DNA of 64,000 bases from Pseudomonas karstica (GCF_009707515.1 NZ_WLYI01000032.1:1-64000); one strand, 5' to 3'; shown: positions 1 through 8,850, counted from the first letter of the stretch. The notes: generated from the letters alone by a model not told the origin. A program made the numbers and translations.

Positions 1-64
1 CCAGACGACTGCTGCGCAGCCGATCGCAGGCTGCGCCAGCGGCTACAGGTGATCAGTGATCGGC
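1..64. repeat. Partial REPIN-like repeat unit
   Basis: This is the right-hand end of the unit seen complete at 21390-21629 and 30589-31220. The terminal motif CAGCGGCTACA ends at base 47 and is followed by the family's linker (GTGATCAGTGATCGGC). The left part lies outside the window. A degenerate half unit may continue to about base 105. Bases 106-259, before the permease, hold no gene or structure that I recognise. Confidence 0.8.
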
Positions 65-259
65 AAGTGGCTGCCGAGGGACGAACTCCCCCAGCGCCTA
101 CAGCAACCGTGTTGCAAATCCGATGGCGAGCCGCACCATGGTCATGGTGAATTCCACACCAGGATTTTAGACAAAGGCTGGAGAAATATCCTTTCGCACT
201 TCTGACCATCAGAACTTTCTGGCATTCTGCGCCTCCTTTTTCCTACCCGAGCCCGTATT

Positions 260-1687
260 TTGTCTGACGCTCAAGCCCCTCGCCCCCGCTATAAATCCGA
301 CCTGATCTACGGCCTGGAAGACCGCCCGCACTTCACCGCGGCGATTTTTGCTGCGTTGCAGCATGTGCTGGCCAGCTTCGTCGGCATCATCACCCCGACC
401 TTGATTGTCGGCGGCGTGTTGGGCCTGGAAAGCGAAGTACCGTACCTGGTGAGCATGGCGCTGTTCGTTTCCGGGCTGGGCACCTTTGTCCAGGCGCGAC
501 GCTTTGGTCCGGTGGGTTCGGGGTTGTTGTGCCTGCAGGGCACCAGCTTTTCATTTATCAGTGTGATCCTCAGCGCCGGCTTTATGGTCAAGGCCCGGGG
601 CGGCGGCACCGATGAAATTCTCTCGACGATCTTTGGCATCTGCTTCTTTGCAGCCTTTATCGAAGTGGTGCTCAGCCAATTCATTGGCAAATTGCGCAAG
701 CTGATCACCCCGGTAGTAACCGGTACCATCATTACCCTGATGGGCCTGTCGTTGATCAAGGTGGCGGTCACCGACATGGCCGGAGGCTTTGGTGCCAACG
801 ACCTGGGGGCGGCCAGCAATATGGGGCTCGCGGCGCTGGTGCTGCTGACCATCGTGGTGCTCAACCGCTTCAACAACCCGTTCCTGCGCCTGGGTTCGAT
901 CGTGATAGGCCTGACCCTGGGCTTCATTGTCGCCTGGTGGTTCGGTCGTGTGGACCTGGCAGCATTGCCTCAAGTGCCGCTGATCAGCGTGCCGGTACCG
1001 TTCAAATACGGCTTTTCCTTTGACTGGGTGGCGTTTATCCCAGTAGCGGTGATCTTTCTGATTTCCCCGCTGGAAGCCGCAGGTGACCTGACCGCCAACT
1101 CGATGATTTCCCAACAGCCGGTCAAAGGCCCCCTGTACATCAAACGCATCAAGTCCGGGCTGTTGGCCGACGGCCTGAACTCGGTAATGGCCGCTACCTT
1201 CAACAGCCTGCCGATGGTGACATTCGCCCAGAACAACGGCGTGATCCAATTGACCGGCGTGGCCAGCCGTTATGTGGCGTATTTCATTGCAGGCTTGCTG
1301 GTACTGCTGGGGCTGTTCCCAATGATCGGCGCAGTGTTGCAATTGATGCCCAAGCCGGTATTGGGCGGCGCGACGTTGATCATGTTCGGCACGGTGGCCG
1401 TGGCCGGGATCAAGATCCTTGCCGAAGCCGGCCTGCATCGGCGCAATGTGCTGATCGTGTCGATTTCCCTGGGAATGGGCCTGGGTGTGGCGGCGGTGCC
1501 GGAAGTGCTGCGCGACCTGCCCAAGGCACTGCACAACATCTTCGAGTCACCGATCACTGTCGGGGCGTTCTGCGCTATCTTGCTGAACGTCTTCCTGCCT
1601 GAAGAGTTCATAGAGTTGGAAGAAGACGAATTTGATCCGGAGGCCGCAACCCTCAAGGTCATGCAAGACCCGGACGTCATAAAATAG
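260..1687 (+). CDS. Xanthine/uracil permease, NCS2 family (XanQ/XanP-like)
   Basis: An inner-membrane nucleobase:proton symporter of the NCS2 (NAT) family, 475 residues, the usual length. The NAT signature around QNNGVIQLTGVASRYV (about residues 317-332) and the carboxylate motif SPLEAAGDLTANS (about 270-282) are present. The N-terminus (KSDLIYGLEDRPHF) and the stretch VPFKYGFSF resemble the E. coli xanthine permeases XanQ/XanP more than UraA, so xanthine is the likelier substrate; this is inference. The start used is TTG at 260, with no clear Shine-Dalgarno sequence, because the protein aligns naturally from MSDAQAP. The lipoprotein gene follows after 8 bases, so the two are probably cotranscribed. 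Confidence 0.88.
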   Translation: MSDAQAPRPRYKSDLIYGLEDRPHFTAAIFAALQHVLASFVGIITPTLIVGGVLGLESEVPYLVSMALFVSGLGTFVQARRFGPVGSGLLCLQGTSFSFISVILSAGFMVKARGGGTDEILSTIFGICFFAAFIEVVLSQFIGKLRKLITPVVTGTIITLMGLSLIKVAVTDMAGGFGANDLGAASNMGLAALVLLTIVVLNRFNNPFLRLGSIVIGLTLGFIVAWWFGRVDLAALPQVPLISVPVPFKYGFSFDWVAFIPVAVIFLISPLEAAGDLTANSMISQQPVKGPLYIKRIKSGLLADGLNSVMAATFNSLPMVTFAQNNGVIQLTGVASRYVAYFIAGLLVLLGLFPMIGAVLQLMPKPVLGGATLIMFGTVAVAGIKILAEAGLHRRNVLIVSISLGMGLGVAAVPEVLRDLPKALHNIFESPITVGAFCAILLNVFLPEEFIELEEDEFDPEAATLKVMQDPDVIK

Positions 1688-1695
1688 GAACCCTT

Positions 1696-2166
1696 ATGCG
1701 CAGACTCACAGGCCTGACCCTTGCATTGCTGTTGCTCACACTGAGCGCCTGCGCCCTGTTCCCCAATCGCGACCCGGTGAACATCAACGTAGTGGGCATC
1801 GAGCCGCTGCAAAGCCAGGACCTGGAAGTGCGCTTCGCGGTGAAACTGCGGGTGCAGAACCCCAATGAAACCGCGATCGACTACAACGGCGTGGCGCTGG
1901 ACCTGGAGGTCAATGGCCGGCCGTTGGCATCTGGGGTCAGCGATCAGCAGGGATCCATCCCACGGTTTTCCGAGACGGTGTTGATGATTCCAGTGAGTGT
2001 TTCTGCATTCTCTGTGTTGCGCCAGACCCTCGGCCTGAGCCAAACCCAAAGCCTGGACAACCTGCCCTACGTCTTGCGCGGCAAACTGGCGGGAGGCCTG
2101 TTCGGGACCATGCGTTTTGTGGATCGCGGCACCCTGGACCTGCCGAACGCTGCCGCCACCTGGTAA
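1696..2166 (+). CDS. LEA type 2 (WHy domain) lipoprotein
   Basis: A small lipoprotein of 156 residues. The hydrophobic signal ends in the lipobox LSAC (Cys about residue 19). The rest is a single LEA14/WHy-type beta-sandwich, recognisable by the pattern VNINVVGIEPLQSQDLEVRF, then VQNPNETAIDYNGVALDLEVNG. The role of bacterial WHy lipoproteins is poorly defined; desiccation or stress protection has been proposed for the family. AGGAA lies just upstream of ATG 1696, 8 bases after the permease stop, and the acetyltransferase follows after 20 bases, so the three genes look like an operon. Confidence 0.8.
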   Translation: MRRLTGLTLALLLLTLSACALFPNRDPVNINVVGIEPLQSQDLEVRFAVKLRVQNPNETAIDYNGVALDLEVNGRPLASGVSDQQGSIPRFSETVLMIPVSVSAFSVLRQTLGLSQTQSLDNLPYVLRGKLAGGLFGTMRFVDRGTLDLPNAAATW

Positions 2167-2186
2167 ATACGGAGAACCGTGCGGAC

Positions 2187-2735
2187 ATGGACACGTTACC
2201 GACGCTGTACACCGAGCGCTTGATTTTGCGCCCGCTGACCCTGGACGATGCCGAGGGTATCCAGCAGCAATTCCCCCACTGGGCAGTGGTGCGCTACCTC
2301 AATGCCATGGTGCCTTGGCCCTACCCGGCCGACGGTGCTCGTGCCTACCTGGAAAACGTCGCGCTGCCGGCCATTGCCCAGGGTGAGGAATGGCACTGGT
2401 CGATTCGCCTCAAAAGCGCGCCGCAGCAGTTGATCGGCAACGTCAGCCTGATGGATGAGGCCGACAATAACCGTGGCTTCTGGCTCGGGCCGCAGTGGCA
2501 AGGCCAGGGGTTGATGACCGAGGCCAGCGTGGCGGTGACCGAATATTGGTTCGAGGTGCTCAAGCGACCACTGATGCGGGTGCCCAAGGCCGCACCAAAT
2601 ATGGCGTCGCGACGGATCTCCGAGCGCACGGGGATGCGTTTGGTCAGAACGGATCAAGGCCGCTTTGTCGAAGGCAATTTCCCTCGGGATATCTGGGAAA
2701 TCACCCGCGAGGAATGGCTGCTCAGTCAGCGATAA
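2187..2735 (+). CDS. GNAT family N-acetyltransferase (RimJ/RimL type)
   Basis: A 182-residue acetyl-CoA-dependent N-acetyltransferase. The opening TERLILRPLTLDDAEGI is typical of the RimJ/RimL branch. The core GFWLGPQWQGQGLMTEA (about residues 96-112) carries the acetyl-CoA pyrophosphate-binding Q/RxxGxG/A-like loop, and NMASRRISERTGM (about 138-150) is the usual beta-5/alpha-4 region. The substrate cannot be predicted. GGAG lies upstream of ATG 2187. It is third in a tight gene trio with the permease and the lipoprotein, although no functional link is evident. Confidence 0.82.
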   Translation: MDTLPTLYTERLILRPLTLDDAEGIQQQFPHWAVVRYLNAMVPWPYPADGARAYLENVALPAIAQGEEWHWSIRLKSAPQQLIGNVSLMDEADNNRGFWLGPQWQGQGLMTEASVAVTEYWFEVLKRPLMRVPKAAPNMASRRISERTGMRLVRTDQGRFVEGNFPRDIWEITREEWLLSQR

Positions 2736-2843
2736 ACCGCACACCTGGTTTGTGCCCGCTCATCCACCCTCAGCTCAAATACATCCGGACGGGCGTGTTG
2801 GACTCAATGCTGCTCAAGGTTCAAGAAGCCGTGCTCGCCTGCT

Positions 2844-3095
2844 TTACTTCGCCGCCATCAGCCGATTGACTTCACTGCGCACCATGTTGGCAAATTCCGG
2901 TGGCGACATGCTGTCCAGTTCCGAGCGCACCCACTCGGCCCATTTGCCCTTGCGCTTGGAGCGTTCGCCGAACAAGCGTGCGCCTTCGCCCTTGGCCTTG
3001 CCCAGGTTGCTTTGCCACAGGTCATACAGGCGGGATTTTTCATCTTCAAGCGCGGCGCGCTCGGCGTGGGGTTTGTTGGCCAGGTTGAAGCTCAT
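2844..3095 (-). CDS. Conserved hypothetical protein, 83 aa, charged
   Basis: A small, highly charged, probably cytoplasmic helical protein of 83 residues with no signal peptide or membrane segment. It is rich in Lys, Arg and Glu (for example LGKAKGEGARLFGERSKRKG) and ends in an amphipathic stretch PEFANMVRSEVNRLMAAK. The length and coding character are convincing, and similar short proteins are annotated as hypothetical in other pseudomonads from memory. A purine-rich AGGT lies upstream of ATG 3095. It converges with the acetyltransferase and stands alone. Function unknown. Confidence 0.7.
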   Translation of the reverse strand: MSFNLANKPHAERAALEDEKSRLYDLWQSNLGKAKGEGARLFGERSKRKGKWAEWVRSELDSMSPPEFANMVRSEVNRLMAAK

Positions 3096-3259
3096 GTGGA
3101 ATTACCTGCTACGTAAATAGCTGACATCTTACACCGCGAGTGGAAATGTCTGAGTTCGGATTTATCATCGGGTTGGCCATGGCACGAAAAAAAACTGCAA
3201 CTTTTGCCGCGTTCCACGACTCCATTGTGCATCGCCAAATCCACTCAAGGAGCTACCCA

Positions 3260-3580
3260 ATGGCCCGTAAAACCGCCGCGCAAGCTGTCGAGGATCAAAT
3301 CAAGGATCAAGCTTTCAGCGAGCTCCAGGCCCTGATCGAAGAGTCAGACAAATTGCTCAAGAGCAGCGCCAGCCTGGTGGGCGAAGAAGGTGAAACCCTG
3401 CGTGAACAGGTGGCCATCAAGCTCAAGCAAGCCCTGGACTCGGTCTCCAACGTACGTGAACGCAGCAAGCCGGTGGTGGATGCCACCGAGACTTACATTG
3501 GTGGCCACCCGTGGCAAACCGTGGCTATCTCCGCAGGCTTCGGCCTGGTGGTTGGCTTGCTGCTGGGCCGTCGTAACTGA
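3260..3580 (+). CDS. DUF883 family membrane-anchored protein (ElaB/YqjD/YgaM-like)
   Basis: A 106-residue protein of the DUF883 family, whose E. coli members (ElaB, YqjD) are C-tail-anchored inner-membrane proteins, some of them ribosome-associated in stationary phase. A soluble helical N-terminus (AVEDQIKDQAFSELQALIEE...) leads to ATETYIGGHPWQTVAIS, then a short glycine-rich membrane segment ending in VGLLLGRRN, all typical of the family. ATG 3260 was chosen over an in-frame upstream start at 3140 because AAGGAGC lies 7 bases before it and the upstream extension is not family-like. Confidence 0.88.
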   Translation: MARKTAAQAVEDQIKDQAFSELQALIEESDKLLKSSASLVGEEGETLREQVAIKLKQALDSVSNVRERSKPVVDATETYIGGHPWQTVAISAGFGLVVGLLLGRRN

Positions 3581-3613
3581 GATGGTGGCAAGGGTTGATT
3601 GCCCCCCCGGCAA

Positions 3614-4651
3614 TCAACCCTGCGCCAATACCCGTAACCGACTCAACTCTTGGGCATCAATAGCGATCCCTTCCACCTCGGCCTTCGCCCGCGCGCGATG
3701 GCGACGGTCCCCCGGTAAACGCTTAAGCCCCGCCGCATGCATCTGCCGCACCAGTTCCTGGCTGCGTTCGGCAAAGTTTTGCCCGGCAGCTTTGCTCGGG
3801 TCGATCACAATCAGCAACTGGCCCGTCCAGGGCGTCTTGGCGCCAGGGTGATTGGACCAGTCGAACTCGAACGAAAAATTGCCCCCAGTCAGCGCCGCCG
3901 CCAACAACTCGACCATCATCGACAACGCCGAGCCCTTGTGCCCACCGAACGGCAACAGCGCACCTCCTTCGAGGATCGCCTTGGGGTCCTGGGTCGGCTG
4001 CCCCAGGCTGTCGACGCCAGTTCCCGGCGGCACGCGTTCGCCCTTGCGGGCAGCGAGCTGCACGTCACCATGGGCGATAGCGCTGGTGGCCAGGTCAAAG
4101 ACTATTGGCGGCCCATCGGCCCGCGGTGCGGCAAACGCTATCGGGTTGGTGCCAAATACAGGCCGGTCGGCGCCATGGGGCACCACACAGGTCATGCTGT
4201 TGACCACACTGATGGCCAGCAACCCTTCCTCGGCGAACGGTTCGACATCGGGCCACAACGCGGCAAAGTGGTGGGAATTGCGGATAGCCAATACGGCGAT
4301 CCCGGCACTGCGGGCTTTTTCAACCAGCAACGGTCGCGCTGCCGCCAAGGCGGGTTGGGCAAAACCATTGCAAGCGTCTACCCGAACGAAACCTGACGCA
4401 ACATCTTCGACAACCGGCACCGCAGAGCCATTGACCCAGGCGCTGCCCAACGTTGACACATAGCCGGGAATACGAAATACCCCATGGCTATGAGCGCCAT
4501 CACGTTCGGCGCTGGCGCAATTATTCGCCAGGATGGCGGCCACCTGCGGTGACGTACCGTGTTTGACAAACACCTGTTGCAGCAACGCCACCAACTCGGT
4601 GAAACCAATGTAGGTTGAAGAACTGTCAACTACCGGAGACTGCACAGACAT
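3614..4651 (-). CDS. dpkA: Delta1-piperideine-2-carboxylate / pyrroline-2-carboxylate reductase (Ldh/MDH2 family)
   Basis: An NADPH-dependent reductase of the malate/L-lactate dehydrogenase-like (type 2 MDH) superfamily, 345 residues. In Pseudomonas, DpkA reduces Pip2C to L-pipecolate and Pyr2C to L-proline in D-lysine and D-proline catabolism. Family motifs seen are GAHSHGVFRIPGY (catalytic-loop His), AIRNSHHFAALWPDVEPFAEEGL, NSMTCVVPHGA, FGTNPIAFAAP and LLPFGGHKGSALSMMVELL. These match remembered Pseudomonas DpkA sequences closely. ATG 4651 is preceded by CGGAG; a longer frame to 4777 lacks family sequence. No D-amino-acid dehydrogenase lies beside it. A related Ldh-family dehydrogenase is the main alternative. 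Confidence 0.82.
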   Translation of the reverse strand: MSVQSPVVDSSSTYIGFTELVALLQQVFVKHGTSPQVAAILANNCASAERDGAHSHGVFRIPGYVSTLGSAWVNGSAVPVVEDVASGFVRVDACNGFAQPALAAARPLLVEKARSAGIAVLAIRNSHHFAALWPDVEPFAEEGLLAISVVNSMTCVVPHGADRPVFGTNPIAFAAPRADGPPIVFDLATSAIAHGDVQLAARKGERVPPGTGVDSLGQPTQDPKAILEGGALLPFGGHKGSALSMMVELLAAALTGGNFSFEFDWSNHPGAKTPWTGQLLIVIDPSKAAGQNFAERSQELVRQMHAAGLKRLPGDRRHRARAKAEVEGIAIDAQELSRLRVLAQG

Positions 4652-4874
4652 TTGAAGCTCCGCTTTTATGATTGGAAGGGGCAACAAGCATGGACATCCA
4701 GACTGTCGATTAACAACGCGACCAGCGTCTGCTGTCAATCTGCGTGTGAACTCAAGTTCGATACCCCCTCGGAGCAAGAAAACTCAGCGACACGCGGAAA
4801 GGTTTAATGGGTAACGCCGACACACGCCGGAAGATGGGAGCCCGAGGCCTGACGAGGCCCCGGAGGTACTACGG

Positions 4875-5144
4875 TCAGTCCTTCTGGTCACGCAACACAT
4901 TGCCGGAGGCGCCATCGATACGGAATTCATACACCACACCGTCAGACTTGCGCCCTTCGCCTTCCCAATAACCGTCGTTATCCGCCTCGATCTTGTAGAC
5001 CTCGATATAACCGGCCTTGGTCTTGGCGGTCTCAATGGCCTTTTCAATGGTGATCCAGCCGGCGCCAGGGCGATCCGCCAGAGCGACGCCTGCACTGAGC
5101 ATGGCGGTGGTAGCAATTATGGCAGCCAGGGTTTTCTTGAGCAT
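4875..5144 (-). CDS. Periplasmic PepSY domain protein
   Basis: An 89-residue exported protein with a signal peptide (MLKKTLAAIIATTAMLSAGVALA, cleavage about residue 23) followed by one PepSY domain. The domain is recognised from TIEKAIETAKTKAGYIEVYKIEADNDGYWEGEGRK, then VYEFRIDGASGNVLRDQKD. Free-standing PepSY proteins are thought to bind or restrain periplasmic or membrane partners and often sit beside two-component systems; none is adjacent here. A strong AAGGAAG site precedes ATG 5144. The promoter region is occupied by the small repeat element at 5173-5262. Confidence 0.85.
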   Translation of the reverse strand: MLKKTLAAIIATTAMLSAGVALADRPGAGWITIEKAIETAKTKAGYIEVYKIEADNDGYWEGEGRKSDGVVYEFRIDGASGNVLRDQKD

Positions 5145-5172
5145 TGTCGTACTTCCTTTGTTTAGAAAAGAC

Positions 5173-5262
5173 AGGAACTGCTTCTAATGCCGACCAGTTA
5201 AGCCTTTTTGTAGGAGCGAGGGTCGGGGTTCGCTTAACTGATTGGCATTAGGAACTGCTTCT
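5173..5262. mobile_element. MITE-like inverted-repeat element with 13-bp direct repeats
   Basis: Two 20-base arms at 5184-5203 and 5232-5251 are inverted complements at 18 of 20 positions and enclose 28 bases containing GTAGGAGCGAGG. The same 13 bases, AGGAACTGCTTCT, occur at 5173-5185 and 5250-5262, on both outer edges. Imperfect terminal inverted repeats flanked by a direct repeat, with no coding capacity, suggest a non-autonomous mobile element or duplicated operator. It lies between the divergent PepSY and fecR-like genes. Confidence 0.5.
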
Positions 5263-5375
5263 GTGTTTTAGGGCGGAGGCGACGAGAATTAGTTCCAATT
5301 GATAGGCATTTGCCATGACGGTTGTTCTCGTCACGGGTTCGCGAAGGTTAGAATGTAAGAAATCAGGATGGATCA

Positions 5376-6377
5376 ATGACAGAACAGTCCCTTTCAGAAG
5401 CCGAATATGACGCGATCACCGATGCAGCCGCACAGTGGTGCATGCGCTTGCACGCCTGCGATTGCACGACTGTCGAACGTCAGGCCTTTGAGCAATGGCA
5501 TAACGCCCATCCATTGCACGCTTTTGAATATGCGGCGATGCTCGAAATCTGGGACGTCGCCGATCACCTGCCCCGCGTCGACACGGCGTCGCTGGCGGCC
5601 GTCGCCCCGTTTACGCCTCGTAGCCGGTTGCGCCGCTATGCAGTGGCAGCAGCCGTTTGCCTGCTAGCCTTGCCGCTGGCGGCATTCACCGGCTGGAAAG
5701 CGGGCTGGCTGCCCAGTTCATACCAGCATTTCGAGGCCGTAAACGGTCTGCGCCAGGTCACGCTGGACGATGGCAGCCAGGTGGAACTGAACCTGGGTAC
5801 TGAACTGGTCTACAGCAATTACAAAGACCAACGCCAAGTGACCCTGCGCAAGGGCGAAGCGTTTTTCAAGATCAGCCATGACACCGAGCACCCTTTCGTG
5901 GTGCGTGCCGGCGAAGGGCGAATCCGTGTGACGGGTACCCAGTTCAACGTCTGGAAATACGAAGACCAGGTGCGGGTCATGTTGCTGGAGGGCTCGGTAC
6001 AGATCGCCAGCGATAAGGTCCACGGCGCAGAGCCACTGTCACCCGGCATGCAGGCCAGTTACAACCGGGGTGACACCAGCCCCCACGTCAAGCCTATCGA
6101 TCCCAACGACACCGCCCTGGCCTGGCGCAATGGCAAGCTGATCCTCGACAACCTGGCACTGGCCGATGCCCTGCCGCTGATCAACCGCTACCTGAATAAG
6201 CCGGTGATGCTGGCCGATGCCGGCACCGGCGCCATTCGTATCGGCGGGATCTACAATCTCAACGAGGTCAACAACCTCGTCCTTTCGCTGCCCAAGGTCC
6301 TGCCGGTCTACCTGACCCAGAACCAGGACGGCAACCCTGTGCTCAACTCGATACCGCGTAAAACACCCAAGGGCTGA
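5376..6377 (+). CDS. FecR-type transmembrane anti-sigma regulator, orphan
   Basis: A 333-residue FecR-family protein, which normally relays a signal from a TonB-dependent transducer to an ECF sigma factor. Residues 1-80 form the cytoplasmic DUF4880 sigma-binding domain (AAQWCMRLHACDCTTVERQAFEQWH). One membrane helix follows at about 88-108. The periplasmic FecR domain carries FEAVNGLRQVTLDDGSQVELN and RIRVTGTQFNVW. The ATG at 5376 is preceded only by a weak AGGA. The usual fecI-like sigma gene should lie just upstream and a receptor gene downstream, but neither is present: upstream is the repeat element and PepSY, downstream a gene-free stretch. It may act on a distant sigma factor or be a relic. 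Confidence 0.88.
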   Translation: MTEQSLSEAEYDAITDAAAQWCMRLHACDCTTVERQAFEQWHNAHPLHAFEYAAMLEIWDVADHLPRVDTASLAAVAPFTPRSRLRRYAVAAAVCLLALPLAAFTGWKAGWLPSSYQHFEAVNGLRQVTLDDGSQVELNLGTELVYSNYKDQRQVTLRKGEAFFKISHDTEHPFVVRAGEGRIRVTGTQFNVWKYEDQVRVMLLEGSVQIASDKVHGAEPLSPGMQASYNRGDTSPHVKPIDPNDTALAWRNGKLILDNLALADALPLINRYLNKPVMLADAGTGAIRIGGIYNLNEVNNLVLSLPKVLPVYLTQNQDGNPVLNSIPRKTPKG

Positions 6378-6724
6378 TTGCCAACTAATCCTTGCTGTAA
6401 AAATTATTAAAATTATTTAGAAACAACACCTTGGGAAAGCTGTCGGGCATCCCGGCCAAGTCTGGATACAGACCTTGTGCCGTTTGACTATAAAAGCTGG
6501 AAAAAGCTGGCTTTCCGACTCCACAAAAAAATAAAACGATTAAGTCCAATCGTTCATGGGGCTTTCAAAACAGTGCCTTACATGACACCCATCACGGAAA
6601 GTTGAAAATTGTTGTTCTAAGATGTGACCCGTACCCCTTCATCGTGCATCAGTACTAGTACAAGCCGAAGGGTAAGCCCAACCGCCGGCACATCATTTGA
6701 TTGGGCATTTAGAGAGAAGACCCC
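6378..6724. other. Gene-free 347-base stretch
   Basis: No coding frame with a start and ribosome site is supported here. The first part is unusually AT-rich for this genome (runs such as AAAATTATTAAAATTATTT near 6398), which could be promoter or UP-element-like DNA or residue of a lost gene after the fecR-like gene. The last 15 bases provide a ribosome site (AGAGAAGA) for the next gene. No tRNA, terminator or known riboswitch was seen. Confidence 0.5.
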
Positions 6725-6988
6725 ATGAACGCCCCGCTCCGTATCAACGAAGCACTTTTGATCGCAGACCGCGCTTTCAAACCCTTTCAGTGTGTCGCCT
6801 GGGCCCAGGACGGCAATGGCGAACTCAGCCTGACCGTGATCGACCGGACCAATACCCGCATTGGCCGCAAACAGATCTCCTCCACTACTTACTCCGACCC
6901 TGCCCAGTTGGAAGACCTGCTTAATCAAGCACGCTCCGAACTGAGCAGTGAAGGCTACGCCCTGCAATCCTGGGCCATGCCCAAGTAA
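6725..6988 (+). CDS. Conserved hypothetical protein, 87 aa
   Basis: A small soluble protein of 87 residues without a signal or membrane segment. It starts MNAPLRINEALLIADRAFKPF and contains the central hydrophilic stretch DRTNTRIGRKQIS, then a helix DPAQLEDLLNQARSELSSEGY and a C-terminal LQSWAMPK. ATG 6725 has AGAGAGAAGA upstream. Coding character is good. I do not recognise a named family; the alternating beta-like pattern in the first half followed by a helix suggests a small compact domain. It stands alone between two gene-free stretches. Confidence 0.7.
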   Translation: MNAPLRINEALLIADRAFKPFQCVAWAQDGNGELSLTVIDRTNTRIGRKQISSTTYSDPAQLEDLLNQARSELSSEGYALQSWAMPK

Positions 6989-7304
6989 CTCACGGCCGAC
7001 ATCGAGTGACGGAACATGCACCGTCACTCGACTGCCGAACTCTAATGACCAACTGCCTCAGGAAAGAACACTTCCTGGCGCGTTAGAATCAATGTTTGCC
7101 TAAAGAGCATTAGTTCGAAGCTGATCCATTTTCTTAAACTCCCCTCCCCCGATCAATGCCCAATAGACGTGTGATTACAGTGATACTTCGTAATTGCGAA
7201 GTCACGAACACACTCATGGCGGATCACTCGATCGCGATGCAAACAACTGCTTGATCTTCCCTCTCTCGTACGGCACCTTGCGCTTCTGCCCAAAGGAGCA
7301 CTTC
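6989..7304. other. Gene-free 316-base stretch before nhaB
   Basis: The open frame into nhaB can be extended from a TTG at 7194, but the extra residues lack family resemblance and the strong ribosome site AAAGGAG is at 7291-7297, so this is read as leader DNA. A short imperfect inverted repeat (GTCACTCGA / TCGAGTGAC) lies at about 7001-7031 and may terminate the preceding gene. Nothing else was recognised. Confidence 0.5.
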
Positions 7305-8807
7305 ATGTCCGAATCAATGGCTCAGGCCTTCACCCATAACTTCCTCGGTCATTCCCCCCGCTGGTACAAAGCCTGCATTCTTGCCTTCCTGATCCTCAAC
7401 CCATTGGTGCTCTGGGCCTTCGGCCCGGTGGCCGCTGGTTGGCTGCTGGTGGCCGAGTTCATTTTCACCCTGGCCATGGCACTACAATGCTACCCATTGA
7501 TGCCCGGCGGCCTGCTGATGGTCGAGGCGCTGCTGCTGCGGATGACGACACCTGAAGCACTGTACGACGAGTTGCTGCACAACTTTCCGGTGATCCTGCT
7601 GCTGATGTTCATGGTGGCCGGGATCTACTTTATGAAAGACCTGCTGCTGTTCCTGTTTTCGCGATTGCTGCTGGGGGTTAAATCGAAGGCATTGCTGGGG
7701 CTGATGTTCTGTTTTCTGTCGGCATTTCTTTCGGCCTTTCTCGATGCGCTGACCGTGACCGCAGTGATTATCAGCGCCGCCGTGGGTTTTTATTCGGTGT
7801 ATCACCGAGTTACCTCAGGCAATGATCCGCGCCAGGACAGCGAATTCAGCGATGATCACCACATACCCAGCCTGCATCACGCCGACCTGGACCAGTTTCG
7901 GGCCTTCCTGCGCAGCCTGCTGATGCATGGCGCGGTGGGCACGGCCCTGGGGGGCGTGTGCACCCTGGTGGGCGAACCACAAAACTTGTTGATCGGCCAT
8001 GAGATGGGCTGGAACTTCAGCGAGTTCTTTATCCGGATCGCCCCGGTGGCCTTACCGGTGCTGGCTGCAGGCCTGGTCACCTGTGTGCTGCTGGAAAAAT
8101 TGCGTTGGTTCGGATACGGCACGCTGCTGCCGGACAGCGTGCGCCAAGTGCTGGCCAACTACGCCCAGGAAGATAACGCCGAACGCACCCCGCGCCAGCG
8201 CGCAGCCTTGATCGTCCAGGGCCTGGCCGCGCTGATACTGATCGCCGGGCTGGCCCTTCATGTGGCAGAAGTGGGCCTGATCGGCCTGCTGGTCATCGTG
8301 TTGATCACCGCGTTTACCGGCATTACCGAAGAGCACCGCATCGGCAACGCATTCAAGGACGCCCTGCCCTTCACCGCGCTGCTGGTAGTGTTTTTCGCCA
8401 TCGTCGCGGTCATTCACGATCAACAGTTGTTTACGCCGTTGATCCAGTGGGTATTGGCGCAGCCCGCCGACCAGCAACCGGGGATGCTGTTTATCGCCAA
8501 CGGGTTGTTGTCAGCCATCAGTGATAACGTTTTCGTGGCGACGATCTACATCACCGAGGTCAAGCAAGCATTTGTTTCCGGGCACATGAGCCGCGAACAT
8601 TTTGAAACCCTGGCAATCGCCATCAATACCGGCACCAACCTGCCCAGTGTGGCGACCCCCAATGGCCAGGCGGCGTTTCTGTTTTTGCTGACGTCGGCGA
8701 TTGCACCACTGATTCGCCTGTCGTATGGACGGATGGTGTGGATGGCGCTGCCCTATACGGTGGTGATGGGGGTGTTGGGCTGGTATGGCGTGGCCTATTG
8801 GTTATAG
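7305..8807 (+). CDS. nhaB: Na+/H+ antiporter NhaB
   Basis: A sodium:proton antiporter of the inner membrane, 500 residues, the expected NhaB length, with about a dozen hydrophobic segments. The N-terminus [27 protein letters not shown] is diagnostic for NhaB. Further family motifs are [16 protein letters not shown] (about 221-236), [16 protein letters not shown] and [16 protein letters not shown], with the acidic residues expected for ion exchange, and [27 protein letters not shown] 7305 has a strong AAAGGAG. It is monocistronic and faces the gnd-zwf-HAD operon, with a shared hairpin between them. Confidence 0.96.
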   Translation: MSESMAQAFTHNFLGHSPRWYKACILAFLILNPLVLWAFGPVAAGWLLVAEFIFTLAMALQCYPLMPGGLLMVEALLLRMTTPEALYDELLHNFPVILLLMFMVAGIYFMKDLLLFLFSRLLLGVKSKALLGLMFCFLSAFLSAFLDALTVTAVIISAAVGFYSVYHRVTSGNDPRQDSEFSDDHHIPSLHHADLDQFRAFLRSLLMHGAVGTALGGVCTLVGEPQNLLIGHEMGWNFSEFFIRIAPVALPVLAAGLVTCVLLEKLRWFGYGTLLPDSVRQVLANYAQEDNAERTPRQRAALIVQGLAALILIAGLALHVAEVGLIGLLVIVLITAFTGITEEHRIGNAFKDALPFTALLVVFFAIVAVIHDQQLFTPLIQWVLAQPADQQPGMLFIANGLLSAISDNVFVATIYITEVKQAFVSGHMSREHFETLAIAINTGTNLPSVATPNGQAAFLFLLTSAIAPLIRLSYGRMVWMALPYTVVMGVLGWYGVAYWL

Positions 8808-8808
8808 A

Positions 8809-8850
8809 CCCTTGATCACGAGGCTGTGCGAACAGCCTCGTGATCAAGGG
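8809..8850. terminator. Perfect 19-bp hairpin between convergent genes
   Basis: CCCTTGATCACGAGGCTGT at 8809-8827 and its exact complement at 8832-8850 enclose the loop GCGA. It begins one base after the nhaB stop and contains the stop codon of the HAD gene on the other strand (8844-8846). There is no clear T tail on either side, so termination is inferred from position and the perfect stem. Confidence 0.65.
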
